Origin: an uncultured Steroidobacter sp.
GTDB taxonomy: Bacteria > Pseudomonadota > Gammaproteobacteria > Steroidobacterales > Steroidobacteraceae
Assembly: GCA_937864115.1 (NCBI GenBank)
Contig: CALMII010000024.1
Span: forward strand, 1 to 64,000
DNA: 64,000 bases
Direction: 5' to 3'
The position numbers were made by a program, and so were the translations under genes. The notes beneath the pieces were generated by a model that saw only the letters and a list, made by a program, of their open reading frames with translations, was not told the DNA's origin and searched no databases. Positions within the stretch are counted from its first letter, which is position 1, and every line of letters starts with the position of its first letter. Shown here piece by piece: positions 1 through 9,479 of the stretch.

Positions 1-2
1 CG

Positions 3-239
3 GCCGCGTTCCTGCTCGTCCTCGCCACCGCGCCGCTCGCGGCGTGGGCGCAGGCGCCCGCGCCCGTCCCGAAGCTCTCCGGGCGGGTGGTGGACCTCAC
101 GGGGACGCTCGCCGCCGCCGACCGGCAGGCGATCGCGGCGGCAATCGGAAGCCGTCTCATGGTGTCGTCTCCGCAAATTGTTCGCGACCGGCCATTGATC
201 TGGGAAGCCTTCTGCCGGCTTTCCCGCAAATTCCGGTGA
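3..239 (+). CDS. Fragment of a TPM-domain (YgcG-like) protein at the window edge, probably chimeric
   Basis: Reading from base 3 gives the end of a hydrophobic signal segment (LLVLATAPLAAWAQ) and then a match to the start of TPM domains (VVDLTGTLAAADRQAI). TPM proteins are exported or membrane-anchored and their function is poorly defined. The likeness stops abruptly near base 145. After that the frame reads unrelated residues to a stop at 237-239. The first 145 bases are more GC-rich than the DNA after them, and the true start lies outside the window. I read this as either a truncated gene or, more likely, a bad join at a contig end. No intact gene can be supported. Confidence 0.35.
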   Translation, partial: AAFLLVLATAPLAAWAQAPAPVPKLSGRVVDLTGTLAAADRQAIAAAIGSRLMVSSPQIVRDRPLIWEAFCRLSRKFR

Positions 240-473
240 AGCGGCATCACGTGGCAGTTTGGATCGTGTTTTGCGCGATCACGGATCGGTGCGGCGGCCG
301 AAAGGCGAGGCGGCAGTCGCGGCTTTCATTTTCCGGTCGACCGGCTCGGCGGCGAGGGGGCCCCTCGCCCCGCCCTCCCCCCCGCGGGCAACCCGCCGCA
401 GCCGGACGCCGTCGATGTTCGCGCCGAACCGCCGGTCGTCGATCTCGAACAGCAGAGTCCAATCTTCGACTGG

Positions 474-1022
474 GTGTCCGAAACCAGCCGCCACGTCGGC
501 ACGCTGGTGCATCGCGAACTCGACCGGCTATGCCGATTCGGTCTGTCAGCCGCGCTGCCGCCGCGCGAGCGCGTGCTGCTGGAACTTGCCGAACTCGGCG
601 TGCCGCCGGATCGCTGCGACGCCGCGTGCGAGCGCGTGCTTGCAGCGCTGGAACATGCATTGCAGGACGAACGCGGCCGCTGGGTGCTGGGCATCGATAC
701 GACGCGGCACGAATCCGCTTCCGAACTTGCGTTGAGCGGTGTCATCGACGGCCGCATCGTCGAAGGCGTGATCGATCGCACCTTCGTCGACGAAGAGGGC
801 ACCCGCTGGGTCGTCGATTTCAAGACCAGCACGCATGCCGGCGGTGGTCTCGAAGCCTTCCTCGATGAGGAGGTCCTGCGTTATCGCCCGCAGCTCACGC
901 GCTATGCGCAGCTGATGGGCCTGTACGACAGCGAACGGCGGGTGCGGGCGGCGCTGTATTTCCCGTTGCTGCGGCAGTGGCGGGAGGTCGCCCTTTCCCC
1001 TGTAGGTCAGGCTTCAGCCTGA
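474..1022 (+). CDS. C-terminal nuclease domain of an AddA/RecB-type helicase-nuclease (5' truncated)
   Basis: This is the PD-(D/E)XK nuclease end of a UvrD-family helicase-nuclease used in double-strand break repair. The RecB/AddA nuclease motifs appear in order: GTLVHRELDRL, then SGVIDGRI and EGVIDRTF, then WVVDFKTS (the D-x-K step), then YRPQLTRYAQLMG (the Q-x-x-x-Y step). GTG 474 is the only start in this stretch, but family-like sequence (PPVVDLEQQSPIFDW) continues upstream in the same frame to about base 390, so 474 is not the natural start. The helicase body, normally about 1000 residues, is missing. The last codons and the stop are supplied by the palindromic repeat at 1000-1056. Confidence 0.7.
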   Translation: MSETSRHVGTLVHRELDRLCRFGLSAALPPRERVLLELAELGVPPDRCDAACERVLAALEHALQDERGRWVLGIDTTRHESASELALSGVIDGRIVEGVIDRTFVDEEGTRWVVDFKTSTHAGGGLEAFLDEEVLRYRPQLTRYAQLMGLYDSERRVRAALYFPLLRQWREVALSPVGQASA

Positions 1023-1056
1023 CTCTTCGGAAGTCAGGCTGAAGCCTGACCTACAG
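1000..1056. repeat. Palindromic repeat family A, inverted pair
   Basis: Two copies of a 24-nt unit face each other (1000-1023 and 1033-1056). The unit core is GTCAGGCTGAAGCCTGAC, itself a palindrome, flanked by CTACAG/CTGTAG. The same unit recurs at 38326-38387, 49700-49723 and 50791-50814, often beside a sister unit with core GGCCGGCTTCAGCCGGCC. This is a REP/BIME-like dispersed element. Here it contains the stop codon of the upstream nuclease gene and lies between two convergent genes, where it could also act as a transcript-end hairpin. Confidence 0.85.
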
Positions 1057-1073
1057 GAAGAGAAACGGCACGG

Positions 1074-2648
1074 TCAGAGCTGGCTCTCCAGGCCCGTTAC
1101 CCGCACGATCCAGGCCTGGAACTTGCGCCAGAAACCCGCGTGCGGATCGGAATCGAAGCTGGCGGTGCCGTCGCTCCAGTGCAGCTTGTCGTCCTGCAGT
1201 GTCACGCGCCAGGCGCGGTCGCCGGCGGTCTGGGTGGCGAAAATTTCTTCGAGTTCGCGGGCCAGGACTTCGTTCTCGACCAGCACGCCCTGTTCGCAGT
1301 TGAGCCAGGTCGAGCGCGGATCGAGATTGTAGCTGCCGACAAAGACGCTGCGGTGATCCACCGTCAGTGCCTTGGTATGCAGGCTGGCGCCGGACGAACC
1401 GAAGAGACTCGAATCCACTTTCTGTCCGTCTTCCGGCTTGAGTTCCCACAGCTGCACGCCACCTTCCAGCAGCTGCTTGCGATAGGCGGAATAACCGCCG
1501 TGGACCGCAGCGACGTCGTTGGCGATGAGAGAGTTCGTCAGGATGCGTACCTCTTTGCCGTTCCGGGCCGCGTTCACGAGGCCTGCCGTACCGTTCTCGC
1601 CGGGAACGAAGTAGGGCGAGATGATGCTCGCCTGCGATTGCGTGGCTGCGAGCGTCGGCTGCAGCAGCGAACCGACGTGCGTGCGTTTCGCATCCCGCTT
1701 CTTCATCGTCACCTTGGCCGGATCGTCGGCGACGAACTGATAGGTCGAGGCCCATTCCATGGACCACTTGCCCTCGAACATGCGCCGGACAGTGTTGTCG
1801 CCCTGCAGGTCCGTTGCGAAGCGGCTGCCTTCCGCTTCCTGGCCGTGACGCGCCAGGTAGTCGCGCAGTTCCTGCAGCGCCTGCTCGTTGACGCTCTTCC
1901 TGTCCAGAAATTCCATGGGATACGCAGAAGCGGAGTTCCAGTAACGATCGAACGACGCCGATGCGTCGCGCACCACCGGGCCGACCATGGCGAAGTCGAG
2001 ATCGACGAAGTTGACCTCGTCGCTGGCGCCGAAGTACTCGTCGCCCAGATTGCGGCCGCCGGCGATGGCGATGCGGTTGTCGGCGATCCAGGTCTTGTTG
2101 TGCATGCGACGGTTGACGCGCGTGAAGCTGGTCAGTCCTTCGCCGATGTAGGCAAAGAATCCATTGCGCGAAGCGAAGGGATTGAACATGCGCACATCGA
2201 TGCCGGGATGGGCGGCGAGGGCGGCGAAACCGGCGTTCCGGGCACGGGCGTCCATGTCGTCCATCAGCACCCGGACATGAATGCCGCGATCCGCCGCCTT
2301 GAGCAGCTCGCCGACGAGGTACAGTCCGGTGAGATCGGCGTGCCAGATGTAGGTCTGCACGTCGAGGCTGCGGCCGGCGAGGCGCGCGCTCTGCACGCGC
2401 GAGGCAAAGGCTTCCGGTCCCTCCTTGAGCAGGCGGAACGCGGACTGCCCGGGATGCCGCGACTCGTGGCTGTCGATGAGCCGGTCCAGCTCCGTGGTCT
2501 GCCCGATGGGCTGCGCGGATTCCGGCGGCAGTTCCGGGCGTTCCTTCAGCGAGGCGCAGGCGGCGAGCGCACACAGCAGCAACGCGGACGCGCCTCGCGC
2601 AATGCCACGCAGGAGGGGGGAGCAGGACCAGGTCGTTGTAGTTTTCAT
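1074..2648 (-). CDS. ClsC/YmdC-like phospholipase D family lipoprotein (cardiolipin synthase type)
   Basis: The 524-residue protein has a lipoprotein signal (CALAAC, Cys31) and two phospholipase D catalytic motifs: H183-x-K185-x4-D190 (HNKTWIAD) and H424-x-K426-x4-D431 (HTKALTVD), each followed by the usual GGRN or GSYNLDPRS tail. Family members transfer phosphatidyl groups, and ClsC of E. coli (473 residues) makes cardiolipin from phosphatidylethanolamine and phosphatidylglycerol. The start MKTTTT was chosen because it puts the signal peptide at the N-terminus; the frame stays open upstream but without recognisable sequence. No opgC partner is nearby. The exact substrate is inferred; another PLD-type transferase or nuclease is possible. 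Confidence 0.85.
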   Translation of the reverse strand: MKTTTTWSCSPLLRGIARGASALLLCALAACASLKERPELPPESAQPIGQTTELDRLIDSHESRHPGQSAFRLLKEGPEAFASRVQSARLAGRSLDVQTYIWHADLTGLYLVGELLKAADRGIHVRVLMDDMDARARNAGFAALAAHPGIDVRMFNPFASRNGFFAYIGEGLTSFTRVNRRMHNKTWIADNRIAIAGGRNLGDEYFGASDEVNFVDLDFAMVGPVVRDASASFDRYWNSASAYPMEFLDRKSVNEQALQELRDYLARHGQEAEGSRFATDLQGDNTVRRMFEGKWSMEWASTYQFVADDPAKVTMKKRDAKRTHVGSLLQPTLAATQSQASIISPYFVPGENGTAGLVNAARNGKEVRILTNSLIANDVAAVHGGYSAYRKQLLEGGVQLWELKPEDGQKVDSSLFGSSGASLHTKALTVDHRSVFVGSYNLDPRSTWLNCEQGVLVENEVLARELEEIFATQTAGDRAWRVTLQDDKLHWSDGTASFDSDPHAGFWRKFQAWIVRVTGLESQL

Positions 2649-2713
2649 GCGCGTGGCCGTTATCCCATCGTCCTGCCGCGGGCCGCGAAAGCAGTAGTTG
2701 CCGTATGTCGTCG

Positions 2714-5110
2714 TCAACTGCCCAGCAGCATCTTTACCAGATTCGGCATGCCGGCGCCCTGGTGCATGCGATCGCGCTTCAGGTCCGTGCAGGCATCGAG
2801 CAGGATCTGCTTGACGCGTTCCGGGTATCCGATGAACTCGCGACGCGCGGACAGGAAGCAGGCCACGACGCCGGACACATGCGGCGCCGCCATGCTGGTA
2901 CCGCTCATGGCGACGTACAGGTTGCTGCGGGTCTTGGTCTTCGGATTGGCGCCGGCCCGACACGACACGATGCGCTCGCCCGGCGCCACCAGATCCGGCT
3001 TGCAGCGGCCGTCCGCCGTCGGCCCGCGCGAACTGAAATAGGAAATGCCGTAGAGATGCGGCTTCGATTTGTGGATGGAACCGACGGCGATCGCCTCGTC
3101 GAGATTCGCCGGATCGCCGATCGACAGATCGGTGTTCAGGCCGATGACTTCATCGCCCTGCTGCAGTTCCAGATAGCCCTCGTTGCCCGCCGCGAGCACG
3201 ACGACGACGCCCTGACGCCACAGCTTGCGCAGCTGCTTGCAGATCGGCGTGTCGCCGCAGCCGAAGGCTTCGGGATCGAAGGCGCCGCCGAGGCTCAGGT
3301 TGACGCCGTGGATGACGAGCGACGACGCATTGCGATTGAGTTCATAGATATGGTCGAGCGCCTTGATGATCTTGGCGTCGCTGCCACGGCCATCGTCGTT
3401 CAGGACCTTGTAGGAGTGCAGTTTCACCGCAGGCGCAATGCCGCTGATGCCGAGATCGTGAATGCTGCCCGCGATGATGCCTGCGACGTGCGTGCCATGG
3501 CCGTTGCCGTCGACGCCGACCCGCGGCGCCTTCTTCGAATCCCAGCTGCGAATGTCGCCGGGACTCAGGCAATCGAAGACATTGCCGATGTTCGAACTGC
3601 CGGTGCCGTAGCCGAAGTGCGGATGCAGTGGATCGATGCCCGTATCGAGCACGGCCCAGGCGATGCCCTGGCCGCGCGAATCGTAGCCGCGGTGTGCGGT
3701 GGCGCACTGCAGGACGTTGATGGACTGATCGAGCAGGGCGCGCTTGCGGGCATTGCGAAACACCCGGTACACCGATTGCAGATGCAACTCCTCGGACATG
3801 CGCTCGATTTCCGTGCGCGTCAGCTTGGCCGCGACATAGCTGGCGAGCGGTTCGAGATCGACGTCGTCCTCGGACAGCTTCGGCTTCGTCTTGCCGATCG
3901 CGCTCCTGATCCACTGCACGACGTCGTCGCGCACCGTGTCGGCCGGGCGCGAGGACGCACCCGGTTCCCATTGATCGCGCAGTTCGATCAGCACCGCGTG
4001 CCGTTCCTCGGCGACGCCGGCCTCCATCTGCGCGACCAGGTCGCGCGCGATGGTGAAGGGCGCGATGCGCTGGAACAGTTCGCGATCGATCGCGGCGCGC
4101 ACCGGGCCGCGCACTTCGGGAAGCCGCAGATAGCCCGAACCCGAATGCGGGTCGCGCGGCGAGTCGGCATTCCACTGCACGATGTCTTCGACGCGAACGC
4201 CATCGGTCGGCGAGTAGTCGCCGGCAAGCCGTTTGTCGGCACACACCGGATCGAGCGGATCGGCCACGTTCACCCAGCGTTTGACGATGGGCGGCACGCG
4301 CAGTCCCTTCTTCTGGTTGGTGATGGTCTTGAGCTGGTCCTGCACTTCCTTGAGTCCCAGCGGCGAGCCGATCGTGATCAGCAGATCGATCTCGACGCCG
4401 TCCGCCTGCGTGAGCGTGCTCAACGCATCGTAGGCGACCATCGAACCCTGGCTGTGAGCGATGACGATGAACGGGCCGCCGCCCGTGCGCAGCCGCGACA
4501 GCACGCTTTCGCGCATGGCATCGCGGCGTTCCTTCACGAACAGGAATTCGTTGACGTCCTTGAGGAAGGCCTTGGTGATGCGCCGGGTGATGAACTCGCG
4601 CAACGGCTTCGGCAGCGGCAGGACGCGGGCATGGAAATCGGCCGCGCCGATCTGCGTCGAGGACGGTGGTGAATGGAGGGCGCGTTCGGCGATCCGTCGC
4701 AGCACGTCGCGTTCGCTTTTCTTTTCTGCATCGACAGGCAGCAGCGGCTCGATGCCTTCATCGGCGTCAGCCAGCGCCCGGATGGCCACAGCGTCGGCCG
4801 TCGCCGAGGTGAGATCCTGCGTGGCATCCGCCATCTTGCAGCTCGCCTTGGTCGGCAGCGGATAGAGGACGCGGTTCACCCAGTAGGCGAGCCGGCTGCG
4901 TTCGCCGAGATTGAAGCCGAACAGGGCCTCGTCCCACTGGCACTTCAGGATCTCGGCCGGCGGTTTGTTGCCGATGCCGTGCACGTACAGGATCGTTCGT
5001 GCCCGGCCGGATTCGCCGTCGGCGGCACTGAGGATTCGCACGTTGGTCTCGCCGGTCTTGCGCGAAGGGGCGGTGCTTTTGCGGGTCGTCTTGCGGCGCT
5101 GGGTGGCCAT
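2714..5110 (-). CDS. Fusion of an alpha/beta-hydrolase-like domain and a subtilisin (S8) protease
   Basis: The 798-residue protein has two hydrolase modules. Residues 35-360 look like an alpha/beta hydrolase: YVHGIG at 42-47, a nucleophile elbow IAHSQGS with Ser220, VADPLDP with a candidate acid Asp287, and DPHSGSGYL with a candidate His322. Residues 480-790 are a complete S8 peptidase: DTGID (Asp489), [10 protein letters not shown] (His538), AAGNEG (oxyanion Asn643) and [12 protein letters not shown] (Ser739). No signal peptide is visible and the N-terminus is Lys/Arg-rich, so the protein is probably cytosolic or exported by an unusual route. ATG 5110 has GGAG six bases upstream. The substrate is unknown. 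Both catalytic sets appear intact. Confidence 0.85.
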   Translation of the reverse strand: MATQRRKTTRKSTAPSRKTGETNVRILSAADGESGRARTILYVHGIGNKPPAEILKCQWDEALFGFNLGERSRLAYWVNRVLYPLPTKASCKMADATQDLTSATADAVAIRALADADEGIEPLLPVDAEKKSERDVLRRIAERALHSPPSSTQIGAADFHARVLPLPKPLREFITRRITKAFLKDVNEFLFVKERRDAMRESVLSRLRTGGGPFIVIAHSQGSMVAYDALSTLTQADGVEIDLLITIGSPLGLKEVQDQLKTITNQKKGLRVPPIVKRWVNVADPLDPVCADKRLAGDYSPTDGVRVEDIVQWNADSPRDPHSGSGYLRLPEVRGPVRAAIDRELFQRIAPFTIARDLVAQMEAGVAEERHAVLIELRDQWEPGASSRPADTVRDDVVQWIRSAIGKTKPKLSEDDVDLEPLASYVAAKLTRTEIERMSEELHLQSVYRVFRNARKRALLDQSINVLQCATAHRGYDSRGQGIAWAVLDTGIDPLHPHFGYGTGSSNIGNVFDCLSPGDIRSWDSKKAPRVGVDGNGHGTHVAGIIAGSIHDLGISGIAPAVKLHSYKVLNDDGRGSDAKIIKALDHIYELNRNASSLVIHGVNLSLGGAFDPEAFGCGDTPICKQLRKLWRQGVVVVLAAGNEGYLELQQGDEVIGLNTDLSIGDPANLDEAIAVGSIHKSKPHLYGISYFSSRGPTADGRCKPDLVAPGERIVSCRAGANPKTKTRSNLYVAMSGTSMAAPHVSGVVACFLSARREFIGYPERVKQILLDACTDLKRDRMHQGAGMPNLVKMLLGS

Positions 5111-5386
5111 CGTTCACTCCATGTCGGCTCGGGAAAATTCGGTGGTTGCAGAATCGGTCGATGAGCGCCTTGCGGCCAGTGTCCGGAAGGCGTGTTGCGA
5201 AGTGTCCTGCAGGGCGAACGGTCGACGTCGTTATGTCGGGTACGAGAGCGCCTGGCTGTCGGCAGGACTGACACTGGCGCCGAGGGAACGGCAGGAATGC
5301 CGGTATTTCCGCGGCTGGCCCGAATGCTGCACTCATACGGGCACGCGGCACTGATGCCGCCCCGGAAACACGGAGAAACCGCTCTC

Positions 5387-6016
5387 ATGAACCTGCTTTG
5401 CAAGGCTGTGTCGATGGCGCTGCTGTCTGCCCCGATGGCCGCGAACGCCGCATACATCACAACGTTCACCGAAGGCCAGACCACGACGGTTGCGGGTGCA
5501 ACGGTATTCGATTTCGAGGGCAGCCTCGTAAAACCCGGCAACTACACCGGTGCCGGCAACGTGCTGGACACCTCGATCAGCGGTGAGTCCGCCGCACCGG
5601 CCGGCGACACTACGAATTACTACTCGGTTGCCTGGCCGCAGGCCTCGGGCACGGGCACGTTCCAGGCGGACGCCGGCACGTCGTACAACTACTTCGGTCT
5701 CTACTGGGGATCGATCGACGACTACAACACGCTGAGCTTCTACAGCAACGGTTCGCTGCTTGCGACCATCACCGGCAAGGACGTGATTGCTTCCGGCACC
5801 GCGCTGGGCGACCAGACGGCCGCCGGTTCCAACCGCTATGTGAACTTCCTCTTCGACACGACGTTCGATCGCATCGATTTCTCGACCACGCAGTTCGCGT
5901 TCGAGTCCGACAATCATGCGTTCGCCACCACCAGCGTTCCCGAACCGGCCACCCTGGGCCTGCTCGGCATGGGCCTGCTGGGTGCCGGCCTGGCACGCCG
6001 CCGTCGCCGTCAGTAA
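5387..6016 (+). CDS. PEP-CTERM sorting-domain protein
   Basis: The 209-residue exported protein has a signal peptide (cleavage near ANAAYI) and ends in a PEP-CTERM signal: VPEPATLGLLGMG, a hydrophobic stretch, then ARRRRRQ. Proteins of this kind are processed by exosortase and end up at the cell surface or in exopolysaccharide. The middle is rich in Thr, Ser, Gly, Asn and Tyr, typical of secreted structural proteins, with no enzyme motif. ATG 5387 was chosen over upstream codons because it has GGAGAA nine bases upstream and starts the signal peptide. No exosortase gene is in this window. A rho-independent terminator follows. Confidence 0.88.
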   Translation: MNLLCKAVSMALLSAPMAANAAYITTFTEGQTTTVAGATVFDFEGSLVKPGNYTGAGNVLDTSISGESAAPAGDTTNYYSVAWPQASGTGTFQADAGTSYNYFGLYWGSIDDYNTLSFYSNGSLLATITGKDVIASGTALGDQTAAGSNRYVNFLFDTTFDRIDFSTTQFAFESDNHAFATTSVPEPATLGLLGMGLLGAGLARRRRRQ

Positions 6017-6042
6017 TCGCGAGTCGCGCATCGTCGCACCGG

Positions 6043-6070
6043 AAAGCCCGCCTTCATGGCGGGCTTTTCG
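6043..6070 (+). terminator. Rho-independent terminator after the PEP-CTERM gene
   Basis: A 10-bp stem (AAAGCCCGCC / GGCGGGCTTT) with a 5-nt loop is followed by TTCGTTT. It lies between convergent genes and may also help end the minus-strand dehydrogenase transcript, although the T-run is weaker on that strand. Confidence 0.8.
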
Positions 6071-6072
6071 TT

Positions 6073-7497
6073 TCAGAGCTTCACCATGACGTGCCGCACG
6101 ACGCTGTAGTCCTCCAGCGCGTATGCGGACAGGTCCTTGCCGTAGCCCGACCGTTTCATGCCGCCGTGCGGCATTTCGCTGACCAGCATGAAGTGGGTGT
6201 TGATCCACGTGCAGCCGTACTGCAGTCGCGAGGCGACGCGCATCGCCTTGGCGACATCGTTCGTCCACACGGAAGAGGCGAGGCCGTAGTCGGAGTCGTT
6301 CGCCCATTCGATGGCCTGGTCGGCGTCCTTGAATCGGGTCACCGAGACGACCGGTCCGAACACTTCGCGCTGCACGATTTCGTCGCTCTGCCGGGCGCCG
6401 GCAACGACGGTCGGTTCGTAGAAAAATCCGCCGCCGCTGCGGATCTTGCCGCCGGTCGTGATCTCGATGTGCTTCCTGTCGGCCGCGCGTTCGACGAACC
6501 CGGCGACTCGCGTGCGTTGCCTGGCGCTGATCAGCGGCCCCATCTCGACGCCATCATCCTTCTGTTTGCCGACCTTGATCGATGCGGCGGCGGACGTGAG
6601 ATCGGCGACGAGCCTGTCGTAGATCTTCGGCCCGGCGTAGATGCGGCACGCAGCCGTGCAGTCCTGGCCTGCGTTGTAGAAGCCGAATGTGCGTACGCCG
6701 CCGACGACGGATTCGAGATCGGCGTCGTCGAAGACGATCACCGGCGCCTTGCCGCCGAGTTCGAGGTGCGTGCGCTTGATGCTCTTCGAAGCTGCCTGCA
6801 GCACCTTCTCGCCGGTGCCGACATCGCCGGTCAGCGAAATCATCGCCACTCCCGGTTGCGAGATCAGCGAAGCACCGACGGACGAACCGCGGCCGAAGAT
6901 CACATTCACGACGCCCGGCGGAAACAGTTCGGCGAGTTTCGTTGCCAGCTTCAACGCCGTCAGCGGCGTTTGCTCGGAAGGCTTGATGACGACGGTATTG
7001 CCCGCGGCCAGCGCCGGCGACAGCTTCCACGCCGCCATCATCAGTGGATAGTTCCAGGGCGCGATGGAGGCGACGACCCCCACAGGATCGCGCCGGATCA
7101 TGCTGGTGAAGCCGGGCAGATACTCGCCGGCAACCGCGCCGTGCTGCGCGCGGGCAGCACCCGCGAAAAAGCGGAAGACATCGGCGATCGCCGGGATCTC
7201 ATCGCCCAGCACTGCCGCATACGGCTTGCCGCAGTTCATCGATTCCAGCCGCGCGTATTCCTCACCTTCGCTTTCGATGTGATCGGCCACCTTGAGCAGC
7301 AGTGCCGCACGGTCCTTCGGCACGGTTGCCGACCAGTTCGCGAAGGCTTTCGACGCGGCTTCCACCGCGGCGGCAACCTGTTCGTCGGAGGCCTCCGCCA
7401 CCGTCGTAATGACCTTGCCGGTGGCGGGATCGAGGACGTCTTCCTTCGAACCCCTGCCGGCGACGAACTTGCCATTGATCAGCAGCTTTGTGTTCAT
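6073..7497 (-). CDS. patD: Gamma-aminobutyraldehyde dehydrogenase (PatD/YdcW type)
   Basis: This NAD(P)-dependent aldehyde dehydrogenase oxidises 4-aminobutyraldehyde to GABA in putrescine breakdown. It has 474 residues, the length of E. coli PatD. Visible motifs are APWNYP (147-151), the general-base region LELGGK with Glu246, and the nucleophile in GQDCTAACR with Cys280. It is the last gene of a minus-strand run that follows the E. coli ydcSTUV-patD order (binding protein, ATPase, two permeases, dehydrogenase), which strongly supports the polyamine role. GAGG lies just upstream of ATG 7497. It is separated from the permease by a long palindrome, so it may be transcribed or stabilised separately. 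Confidence 0.9.
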   Translation of the reverse strand: MNTKLLINGKFVAGRGSKEDVLDPATGKVITTVAEASDEQVAAAVEAASKAFANWSATVPKDRAALLLKVADHIESEGEEYARLESMNCGKPYAAVLGDEIPAIADVFRFFAGAARAQHGAVAGEYLPGFTSMIRRDPVGVVASIAPWNYPLMMAAWKLSPALAAGNTVVIKPSEQTPLTALKLATKLAELFPPGVVNVIFGRGSSVGASLISQPGVAMISLTGDVGTGEKVLQAASKSIKRTHLELGGKAPVIVFDDADLESVVGGVRTFGFYNAGQDCTAACRIYAGPKIYDRLVADLTSAAASIKVGKQKDDGVEMGPLISARQRTRVAGFVERAADRKHIEITTGGKIRSGGGFFYEPTVVAGARQSDEIVQREVFGPVVSVTRFKDADQAIEWANDSDYGLASSVWTNDVAKAMRVASRLQYGCTWINTHFMLVSEMPHGGMKRSGYGKDLSAYALEDYSVVRHVMVKL

Positions 7498-7525
7498 GTC
7501 GACCTCGTTTCGAAGGAGAAGGAGA

Positions 7526-7722
7526 TTTCACACGGAGATCACGGAGACCACGGAGATCAAGAAGGAAGAGTTTCCACGGGGGAAGAAGGGGGGACACGGG
7601 GAACACGGGGAAAGAAAATTTCTGTTCCGAGACCCCGTGTTCCCCGCGTCCCCCTTCTTCCCCCGTGGAAACTCTTCTCTCTTGATCTCCGGCTCCGTGT
7701 GCTCCGTGATCTCCGTGTGAAA
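7526..7722. repeat. Long inverted repeat of CACGGAG type (family B)
   Basis: Two imperfect arms of about 85-90 nt (7526-7610 and 7633-7722) surround a spacer of about 22 nt. Each arm is built from CACGGAG/CTCCGTG units plus stretches such as CCCCGTGTTCCCC. The arms would form a large mRNA hairpin between the second permease gene and the dehydrogenase gene. A related copy lies at 10520-10685, in the same operon. No ORF of note is inside. Confidence 0.85.
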
Positions 7723-7732
7723 CTCTTACGCC

Positions 7733-8539
7733 TCATGTCTGCTCTTCCGCCGGTCGCGTCAGGTAGTAGGCCAGCAGGATGGGAAGCAGCGTCACCGCCA
7801 TCACGATGACGGCGACGACGTTGGTGATGGGCCGCTCGCGCGGCCGGAAGAGTTCGTTGAAGAACCAGATCGGCAGCGTTTCGTCGTGTCCCGCCGTGAA
7901 CAGCGTGACGATGATTTCATCGAACGACAGTGCGAAGGCCAGCATGCCGCCGGCAAGCAGCGCGGTGGCCATCTGCGGCAGCACGATGTAGCGGAAAGTC
8001 TGCGCGCCGTCGGCGCCTAGATCCATCGAGGCTTCGATCCAGTTGTGCGGCATCCGCCGCAATCGCGCGACCACGTTGTTGTAGACGATGACAGTGCAGA
8101 ACGTCGTGTGGCCGGCGACGATGGTCCAGAAGCCGGGATCGACGTGCGCGGCCTTGATCGCAGCGAGCAGCGCGATGCCGGTGACAATGCCGGGCAGGGC
8201 GATGGGCAGGATGAGTACGAACGTGATCGCTTCGCGGCCCCAGAAGCGCGAACGCGCCAGGGCCAGCGCCGTGAGCGTGCCGAGGATGATGGCGAACAAC
8301 GTCGCAAGCGCGGCGACGCCCAGCGACAGGCGCATCGCCGCCCAGATGTCCGAGCGAGCAAGGGCCGCTTCGAACCAGTGCAGGGTCACGCCAGGCAGCG
8401 GAAACGCGTAGGTACGATCGTCGGTCGTGAATGCGTAGAGAATGATCACGAGCACCGGCAGATTCAGGAACGCGAGTCCGAACAGCGCGCCGAGTCGCGT
8501 CGGCCAGGAAGCCCGGTTCGATCGTGCATCAGAGCGCAT
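7733..8539 (-). CDS. Polyamine ABC transporter permease (YdcV/PotC-like)
   Basis: This inner-membrane permease has 268 residues and about six hydrophobic segments. It carries the cytoplasmic EAA loop that docks on the ATPase ([20 protein letters not shown]). By position it is the second permease (PotC/YdcV side) of the spermidine/putrescine-type importer. It overlaps the first permease gene by 11 nt, which indicates coupled translation. Regulation is not visible beyond the operon and the palindrome after it. Confidence 0.9.
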   Translation of the reverse strand: MRSDARSNRASWPTRLGALFGLAFLNLPVLVIILYAFTTDDRTYAFPLPGVTLHWFEAALARSDIWAAMRLSLGVAALATLFAIILGTLTALALARSRFWGREAITFVLILPIALPGIVTGIALLAAIKAAHVDPGFWTIVAGHTTFCTVIVYNNVVARLRRMPHNWIEASMDLGADGAQTFRYIVLPQMATALLAGGMLAFALSFDEIIVTLFTAGHDETLPIWFFNELFRPRERPITNVVAVIVMAVTLLPILLAYYLTRPAEEQT

Positions 8540-9479
8540 CGAGGGCTCCGGCGCGTTTCACCAGCGTCAGGTAGATCATGATCAGGACGATCGGCACGAC
8601 CGAGAAGGCGGCCGCGAGCGGCAGATTGCCCGCCGTTCCCTGTTGCTGGTAGACCATCATGCCGATGAAATAGCCGGGCGCGCCGACGACGCTCGGAATG
8701 ATGTAGTCGCCCAGCGTGAGCGAGAAGGTGAAAACCGAGCCTGCCGCCAGCCCTGGCAATGCCAGCGGCAACGTGACGTTGCGGAAGGTCTGCAACGGTC
8801 GCGCACCCAGATCGGCGGATGCCTGCAGCAATGCATTCGGGACACGCTCGAGTGCGGCAGCGAGCGGCAGGATCATGTACGGCAGCCACATGTACACGAA
8901 CACGATGAACATGCCGAGATAGGAGGAGGCGAGCGACGGACCGCCGACCGCCGGCAGTTCGAGCATCGTTTCCAGCACGGGTGTGAGTCCCAGCGAATCC
9001 ACCAGCCAGCTCAGGATGCCCTGCTTGGCGAGAATGAGTCGCCAGGCGTAGACCTTCACCAGATAGCTGGTCCACATCGGCAGCATCACGCCGACGTAGC
9101 ACAGTGCCTTGAGGCGCGGCGTCGCATGACGTGCCATGTAGTTGGCGACGGGAAAGGCGATGAAGGCAGACGCTACGGTCACTGCGAGCGCCATCACCAC
9201 GGTGCGCACGATGATGTCGATGTGCGCCGGCTGCGTGAACACCTGCCTGAATGTCGCGAGCGTCGGTTCGTAAACGATCTTCGCGGTGAACTCGTCGATG
9301 GCATAGAAGCTGTTCGCCAGCAGCAGGAACAGCGAGCCCAGGTACACCGTGCCGAACCACAGCAGCGGCGGAACCAGCAGCAGCGAGAGATAGAAAGCAG
9401 GGCGGCGATACAGGAACGTCGAGGCGCCGCGGAACCAGCCGCCCGGTGCGCCGACCGATGTTGCCACCGCCATGCTCAT
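8529..9479 (-). CDS. Polyamine ABC transporter permease (YdcU/PotB-like)
   Basis: This 316-residue inner-membrane permease has an N-terminal helix ([16 protein letters not shown]) and further membrane segments. Its EAA-type loop is recognisable ([19 protein letters not shown]). ATG 9479 was chosen because it overlaps the stop of the ATPase gene as ATGA; the longer reading upstream lacks membrane character. It pairs with the downstream permease to form the channel of the importer. Confidence 0.9.
   Translation of the reverse strand: MSMAVATSVGAPGGWFRGASTFLYRRPAFYLSLLLVPPLLWFGTVYLGSLFLLLANSFYAIDEFTAKIVYEPTLATFRQVFTQPAHIDIIVRTVVMALAVTVASAFIAFPVANYMARHATPRLKALCYVGVMLPMWTSYLVKVYAWRLILAKQGILSWLVDSLGLTPVLETMLELPAVGGPSLASSYLGMFIVFVYMWLPYMILPLAAALERVPNALLQASADLGARPLQTFRNVTLPLALPGLAAGSVFTFSLTLGDYIIPSVVGAPGYFIGMMVYQQQGTAGNLPLAAAFSVVPIVLIMIYLTLVKRAGALDAL

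Noticed and set aside
7526..7722. CRISPR-like array made of CACGGAG units
   Set aside because: Units are irregular, face both ways and form one large palindrome; there are no spacers of even length and no cas genes.
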